From Sphacelaria rigidula (lineage: Eukaryota; Phaeophyceae; Sphacelariales): a DNA stretch of 20,854 nucleotides. Where the stretch lies: positions 1-20,854 of the forward strand of contig CAXNAA020000487.1 of the NCBI GenBank assembly GCA_964200075.2, given 5' to 3'. Positions 17,601 to 20,854 of the stretch are shown here, piece after piece (positions within the stretch are counted from its first letter, which is position 1; each line of letters starts with the position of its first letter). A model generated the notes under the pieces. The model searched no databases. It was given only the letters and a program-made list of their open reading frames with translations, and had not been told where the DNA came from. A program made the translations under genes and the position numbers.

Positions 17601-20479
17601 TCAACCCCCAACAAGTCTTGATTCCGTCCTTGCTGTTGTCTGCATTATACATGAAACCGTGTCGATATCTGATTCAATGCCTGCTGCGCGCTATTCAGAC
17701 AGACACGCATCGAAAAGTGAAGAGTGGACAACGGCACACGTGGGCCTGCTGGAGAATGACGACTCTACGGCGGACTGATACAACATCCCACCGGGTTATG
17801 CAAAGTCATCCCTCACCACATTTCTTCCACATGATATCCTCACCTCCTTGTCCGGAGACCCTAGAAGCCCGAGAAGGACGGGGAAAGCTGGCGCCAACAT
17901 CTCGATCTTAGGCTGAGGCTTCCCCCTGCACATGTTGCTCAGAGCCCACACGCAATTCCTCAGGAGGGATTCGGTGTGAGGCTGCGTCACGTTCAGCAGC
18001 AAGCCATTCAAAGCGTCTTCAGTGCCCAAAACCACGTCCCTCAAGTTCTGGAATGGAGCAGAAGGACAGCGGGACAGTGGTGCGAGGCATCAAGATTCAT
18101 ATCTCAGTATCTCGTGTCAAGTGGCGGTGGTGACGACCACGAGCGGAGTAGATGCAAATGTCAAGTTATCCCACGAGAGCGGTATTTGGCCCTCATTATC
18201 ATTGCATCGATGAGCAGAAATAACGACCGAAGAGGAAGTCAGCGGCAGAATCTCTCGCATCGGCATCTCCTCCATTTGAAAGCTAGCCGAGGACCAGATG
18301 GCCTACACTAGCGGCCAAATCTACATGGATTTCACCTCAGAAATATCGTGCTTTGTGGAAGGGGGTGGACGAAAGTTATCTTCGAACGTCGATCCCCGAC
18401 AGCAGGACTCACGAATGCTAGTCAAGCTTACGAACGCCCGAGGGACTCACTCCGCATGATTGCACTGCTTCAAGGGAGTCCAGCCGGGGATTTCGGATAA
18501 TCCGCACACGGACCCGCTTGCCGGTAACTTTGAATATTTCCTTTTCCACTCCAAGAAAAATGATCATCCGAGGATCAAATCCCACGGTTTTCCCCGGTTA
18601 CATTTGCAGTTTCCCACCAATGCAGGCCATGACCGTCAGCAACCGGGCCAGGAAGACGAACGTATACAGGGTGAGCCAGCATACGTCGAGATTGGGCACC
18701 ATTACACACTTACTTCACACGACTTTTCATGAGCACTTACGCCGTTTCTTTACGGTGTTTCCGGGGGGCATCCTACTCACTCTCGAGAAGTTCACACAGG
18801 TTTCGACCTTCGAACAGGGGATATCGTCATTACACATTTTGAAAACTTCGCCGTCACCCCACCGCGGAGTCTAGTCCACTCTTCCACCTCCCTCGGCCCC
18901 TAGGTTTCCGGACTGGTCCCGTGACAAAGTAGAGTTGACAGAAAAATTCCGCGTCTGCGAGTTTTCACGGAGCAAAGCGTGTGGCCTGCCAGCAAGGCAT
19001 GTGACGGAGGAAAGCACGTCGACCCCCGAATAAAATCAACTTCAAGAAATAGTTTTGCCTGTCCTAGACTCGGCTGTTCTTGCAGACAAGTGCTCTTCCG
19101 CCCAAACGAACACATCTACCGTAAACTGCAAGTGTGTCCTGCAACCATGTTGCAAAACAGGGCAAGTCACTTCAAAGTGTCGAAATCCGTCCATCCCTCT
19201 TCCGGACGCACAGGACGCGGTAGGACCAAAATGGCATTTGTAAACAATCTCGTTTTCGTTCGCCATGAGCGACGGCCTCGGAGGCTGACACAGTGACAAA
19301 ATATTTTCATCATCACGGGGCAGAGTCAGTGGATTAGCCGAGAAGAGATGATGAATGAGAGATCGCCAAAAAAAGGGAAGAAAATAAACGTGGATCCCGC
19401 CGCGGCGTCTCAGTTGGTGACCTCGAAAACTTCTCAAGTTGGTTCCTGGGTTCCAGTCTTGGGATGGTCGCACGATACAGGATTTCCTCGCCAGAGAGTG
19501 CCCCCCAAAAAGTCGAGAACGACCATGTCGTGAGTCAACAGAAAAACATGCCACGATGGACAAGGGAAGGGAGATACTCAACCTTTCCGTGATGAAAAAA
19601 TTGGGGCTTGCACCGCAAACTGTTGTGTTGGCCTTCCTCGTGTGTAACCCCCGACTGATACGCCAACATTAGCCGAGTGGTGTAAACGAGCGTCCAAAAT
19701 ATATGGGATTGTATCTGTCAAAATCACTCGACATTCATATATATTTCACTGTTTCAAAAACGGTTCCGAGTTCTCATGTGAATTTACCATCAGTGTACAG
19801 TTTTAGTTCACAACTCCGCAAAATGTGCCGTGCACCATACTATTCGTGTTACAATCCTCACACGACGAGCGTCGCCTCGGAACAGTTGTACAGGCTGACA
19901 GTTCCGAGACATGAGGGGGTTTCCAGAGCTCAATGGAATGGTTTTTGAAGGAGGGAGGAGTCTCTTCGCGGAGCGTGGGAGAGCTCACGGAGTCAACCAT
20001 GTGTGTTCGGAAGTTTCCCGCGGAAAATCATGAGTCGCGCAGGAGGCCCAAGAGACGCGGGATGATCATTCTGACCCATCACGGTCGTCAAAATGAACAC
20101 TTTAGTTACGGTAGAGGTGGATACCTAGTAGACACATTCGCTCTCTACACTCATGACTCATGTTGATCATGAAAATCAACCATGAACTATATAATCAAAA
20201 AGTCCGTGTTCGAGCATCTTCGGTACGTTGTGTCTTTTCTGTACTGCGCCTGGGCATCGTACTAGCTCAATACCTCATGAAGATCAATTTACAGGGAACA
20301 CAATATGAACTAACCGCACAATCCCCGGCGATGTTGCCCAAGCACCAGGCGCACTGCTCGCGGAGGTCGGCATTGTGATGCTTCAGGTTGCGCACCAATC
20401 CCGGCACGGCCCCGCTGTCCACGACGGTACGCGTTTTGTTGGTGGAGGCGATGTTGGTCAGGGCCCACGCCGCCTCGAA
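11437..20479 (-). CDS. Importin subunit alpha (karyopherin alpha) gene, 5'-partial, eight exons
   Basis: This gene encodes the soluble adaptor that binds classical NLS cargo along its armadillo groove and passes it to importin-beta for nuclear import. Joining 20315-20479, 17844-18047, 15085-15273, 14628-14699, 14040-14211, 13471-13547, 12262-12398 and 11437-11689 on the minus strand gives an open 422-residue frame covering ARM2 to ARM10 and the acidic tail. NLS-groove pairs spaced by four are visible: W5/N9, W45/N49, W89/N93, W130/Y134, R172/N176, W214/N218 and F257/N261 (partial-protein numbering). The R/N and W/Y variants at ARM6 and ARM5 are those typical of the family. Family members are usually 500-560 residues, so the IBB domain and ARM1 are missing here and should lie right of the window. 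Every junction is GT-AG and keeps frame. Family assignment is near certain; individual splice sites are inferred from homology, not from transcripts. Confidence 0.95.
11690..12261 (-). other. Importin-alpha last intron
   Basis: A 572-bp intron. Its donor is the unusual GTCCGTCTTT and its acceptor is ...aaccaagcag, with little pyrimidine tract. Nothing else was recognised. Confidence 0.65.
12262..12398 (-). CDS. Importin-alpha exon: ARM9 to ARM10
   Basis: The exon has 45 codons plus two bases. [19 protein letters not shown] corresponds to the ARM9 helix (family VVxxxLDGLxNIL), and [17 protein letters not shown] is the conserved ECGGLDKIExLQxHEN block. The acceptor is tgtttttgcag. The donor is inferred at AACAG|GTCCGTCTTT, giving HEN-S-KVYDKA with the last exon. 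Reading on without splicing gives [11 protein letters not shown], which loses the family pattern, so splicing here is preferred. Confidence 0.9.
12399..13470 (-). other. Importin-alpha intron between ARM9 exons
   Basis: A 1072-bp intron with donor GTGAGG and acceptor tgtttttgcag. Both strands were read; no gene or repeat was recognised in it. Short open frames here have no family resemblance. Confidence 0.7.
13471..13547 (-). CDS. Importin-alpha exon: ARM8 to ARM9
   Basis: A 77-bp exon: two bases completing an alanine codon, then 25 codons [17 protein letters not shown] followed by MIDRADAK. This matches the ARM8/9 region where family members read xQVxxLVxxGxIxPLCxLLxxxDxK. The acceptor is ctggcatgacag and the donor is GTGAGG. 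The 492-bp intron upstream (13548-14039) contains only a small perfect hairpin at 13593-13611. Confidence 0.9.
13593..13611. repeat. Short perfect hairpin in importin-alpha intron
   Basis: ACGTACGC, loop AGA, GCGTACGT: an 8-bp perfect stem 45 bases from the exon at 13471-13547. The function is unknown. Confidence 0.7.
14040..14211 (-). CDS. Importin-alpha exon: ARM7 to ARM8
   Basis: The exon has 57 codons plus one base (phase 0 in, phase 1 out). [17 protein letters not shown] carries the ARM7 pair W214/N218. [15 protein letters not shown] is the ARM8 helix in which the usual tryptophan (family KEAAWAISN) is phenylalanine (F257) while N261 is kept. The donor is taken as GATG|GTGAGA because it joins in frame to the next exon as GD-A-PRVQQL; a second GT six bases upstream, also phase 1, would drop two residues (a Gly-Asp). 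Confidence 0.92.
14628..14699 (-). CDS. Importin-alpha short exon: ARM6 to ARM7 linker
   Basis: A 72-bp micro-exon of 24 codons in phase 0/0. It encodes [15 protein letters not shown] followed by NHPKKNIRK, matching the family pattern where ARM7 begins with a buried xVLDAGxxxxLxxLL helix and a basic N-H-P-K-K-x-I-x-K turn. The acceptor is ttcacccag and the donor is GTAGGT. It is flanked by introns of 385 bp (14700-15084) and 416 bp (14212-14627), in which nothing else was recognised. Confidence 0.9.
15085..15273 (-). CDS. Importin-alpha exon: ARM5 to ARM6
   Basis: The exon has 63 codons in phase 0/0. It starts [15 protein letters not shown], the very conserved ARM5 helix with W130/Y134, then [19 protein letters not shown] of ARM6 with R172/N176. 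The acceptor is tactaatggttcag; tactaat is a plausible branch point. The donor is GTCTGTCTTT, an unusual +3 to +6 context, but homology leaves no other GT that keeps DDMQTQ joined to the next exon's AVLDAG. Confidence 0.94.
15450..15470 (+). repeat. Intronic inverted repeat, left end
   Basis: Begins gcctgggttgcaacgc and is exactly complementary over 21 bp to 16599-16619. Weaker similarity extends about 25 bp inward (gagcctccacagttgata against aagcctagggattgata). Probably the ends of an inserted element of about 1.17 kb. Confidence 0.75.
16599..16619 (-). repeat. Intronic inverted repeat, right end
   Basis: Partner of 15450-15470. Target duplications were not recognised at either side. Confidence 0.75.
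17070..17453 (+). other. Antisense open frame in importin-alpha intron
   Basis: About 128 codons open, with the first ATG at 17103 (116 residues). It includes [15 protein letters not shown] and [15 protein letters not shown], with ordinary protein-like composition. There is no recognised domain and no splice partner. It may be an element remnant or chance. Confidence 0.2.
17844..18047 (-). CDS. Importin-alpha exon: ARM3 end to ARM4
   Basis: The exon has 68 codons in phase 0/0, beginning [13 protein letters not shown], which continues the GD-C-A of the previous exon as in family members (compare the usual GDSPxxRDLVL). It contains [18 protein letters not shown], the ARM4 groove helix with W89 and N93 followed by the conserved CRGKP loop. 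It ends in SPDKE at donor GTGAGG. The acceptor is preceded by a short pyrimidine tract (ccttctgctccattccag), which closely resembles the acceptor tract of the next exon. Confidence 0.94.
18048..20314 (-). other. Importin-alpha intron between ARM2 and ARM3 exons
   Basis: A 2267-bp intron with GTTAGT donor and ...ccattccag acceptor. It contains a sense-strand open frame (19042-19581, 179 codons) with no recognised domain and, at 19628-19708, a repeat shared with the interior of the pogo-like transposon at 6433-6513. No other gene is visible. Confidence 0.75.
19628..19708 (+). repeat. Intronic copy of the repeat in the pogo-like element
   Basis: Counterpart of 6433-6513, in the same + orientation; roughly three quarters of positions agree by eye. 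Confidence 0.75.
20315..20479 (-). CDS. Importin-alpha exon: ARM2 to ARM3
   Basis: The exon has 55 codons in phase 0/0. It opens with [12 protein letters not shown], the hallmark ARM2 helix-3 motif, and ends with [14 protein letters not shown] from ARM3. W5/N9 and W45/N49 are the groove residues of the major NLS-binding site. The acceptor is ...ctgacag and the donor is GTTAGT. The preceding exon should end in a codon pair such as LQ, exactly what the lone ARM1 exon at 8753-8950 offers, but no such exon is present between here and the right edge of the window. Third codon positions are strongly G/C, unlike the flanking introns. Confidence 0.93.
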
Positions 20480-20854
20480 CTGTCAGTAGTTCACCAGCAA
20501 AAAAGTATATACAAGGAAACAAAACGCAGGGCGCACGCACACGTACAACTGAGGAAAACATCCTGTTAGACTCGGCAGATGATGGGTGACTGACGTAAAA
20601 AAGACACGCAAAACTCCCATCACTTTCGGTACCAGCCTCAAATGGAATGACACAACGCGAAAGTTGTTACTTGGGTCTCTGTCAAAATACAAGGTCTGTG
20701 GAGGGGGGAACGGTGGTGCCTAGCCTACGTTTGCGGGGTCTCGCTGGGGAGAGGGAGGGGGGTGAGGGGTTCTTGTGATCGTAAATGCCGTAGTCATTTG
20801 ACTTTTGACCTCGAACGCTGGGGGGGGGGGGGGGGGGATTTTGTTTATAAAGTA
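20480..20854. other. Upstream intron of importin-alpha, with dispersed repeat and poly-G
   Basis: No ARM1 exon is present here, so the intron before ARM2 is at least 375 bp long. Contains G-rich sequence, the repeat shared with 4428-4490 (20774-20815) and an 18-G run (20820-20837). Confidence 0.7.

Larger units (their letters stand above)
15274..17843 (-). other. Importin-alpha intron between ARM4 and ARM5 exons, with inverted repeat
   Basis: The largest intron, 2570 bp. It holds a 21-bp perfect inverted repeat (15450-15470 and 16599-16619) about 1.1 kb apart, probably the ends of an inserted element. An antisense open frame of about 128 codons lies at 17070-17453. Neither the frame nor the rest resembles a known protein by eye. 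Confidence 0.7.

Noticed and set aside
17596-17613. B-box-like gggggttcaaccccc, considered as a tRNA
   Set aside because: No A box at the right distance and no cloverleaf; a simple short palindrome.

Overview
The window reads as nuclear DNA of a eukaryote. It is rich in introns and repeats, has long intergenic stretches, and its only clearly recognisable coding sequence is a set of short GT-AG exons on the minus strand. No bacterial-style operons, rRNA or CRISPR are seen. GC-rich exons inside long introns, many small inverted-repeat elements and poly-G/C tracts would fit an alga such as a photosynthetic stramenopile (for example a brown-alga-like genome). That placement is a guess; the sequence carries no decisive marker.

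Right half (11.4-20.5 kb): a minus-strand importin-alpha (karyopherin-alpha) gene, the adaptor that binds classical nuclear localisation signals (NLS) and is carried by importin-beta. Eight exons were rebuilt from splice sites and homology: 20315-20479, 17844-18047, 15085-15273, 14628-14699, 14040-14211, 13471-13547, 12262-12398 and 11437-11689. Spliced together they keep one frame for 422 residues, from armadillo (ARM) repeat 2 to the stop codon. The importin-beta-binding (IBB) domain and ARM1 should lie to the right of the window. Introns run from 385 to 2570 bp and contain repeat debris.

Middle (about 8.0-11.4 kb): a lone ARM1 exon (8753-8950, minus strand) lies 2.5 kb downstream of the importin-alpha stop codon. 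Its donor has exactly the phase and position expected to join the ARM2 exon that sits 11.5 kb upstream of it. No IBB exon or second ARM2 exon was found near it. It looks like the remains, or the first visible exon, of a tandem importin-alpha copy, or a sign of rearrangement or misassembly.

Left part (0-7 kb): a cluster of mobile-element remnants. It holds a 280-bp foldback repeat (346-624); four copies of a small palindromic element (771-2861); a tRNA-like Pol III relic (2490-2551); a 545-bp element with terminal inverted repeats built around tandem CTCCGGAGG palindromes (3177-3721) and an orphan end of the same family (3789-3860); a pair of diverged inverted arms (3903-5239); and a 1188-bp pogo/Tigger-like transposon (5501-6688) with 25-bp terminal inverted repeats and a TA target duplication. 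The transposon is inserted in one unit of a 139-bp tandem duplication whose other unit preserves the empty site. No single new biological system is evident. The most distinctive observations are the displaced ARM1 exon, the filled/empty site pair and the nested palindromic element.
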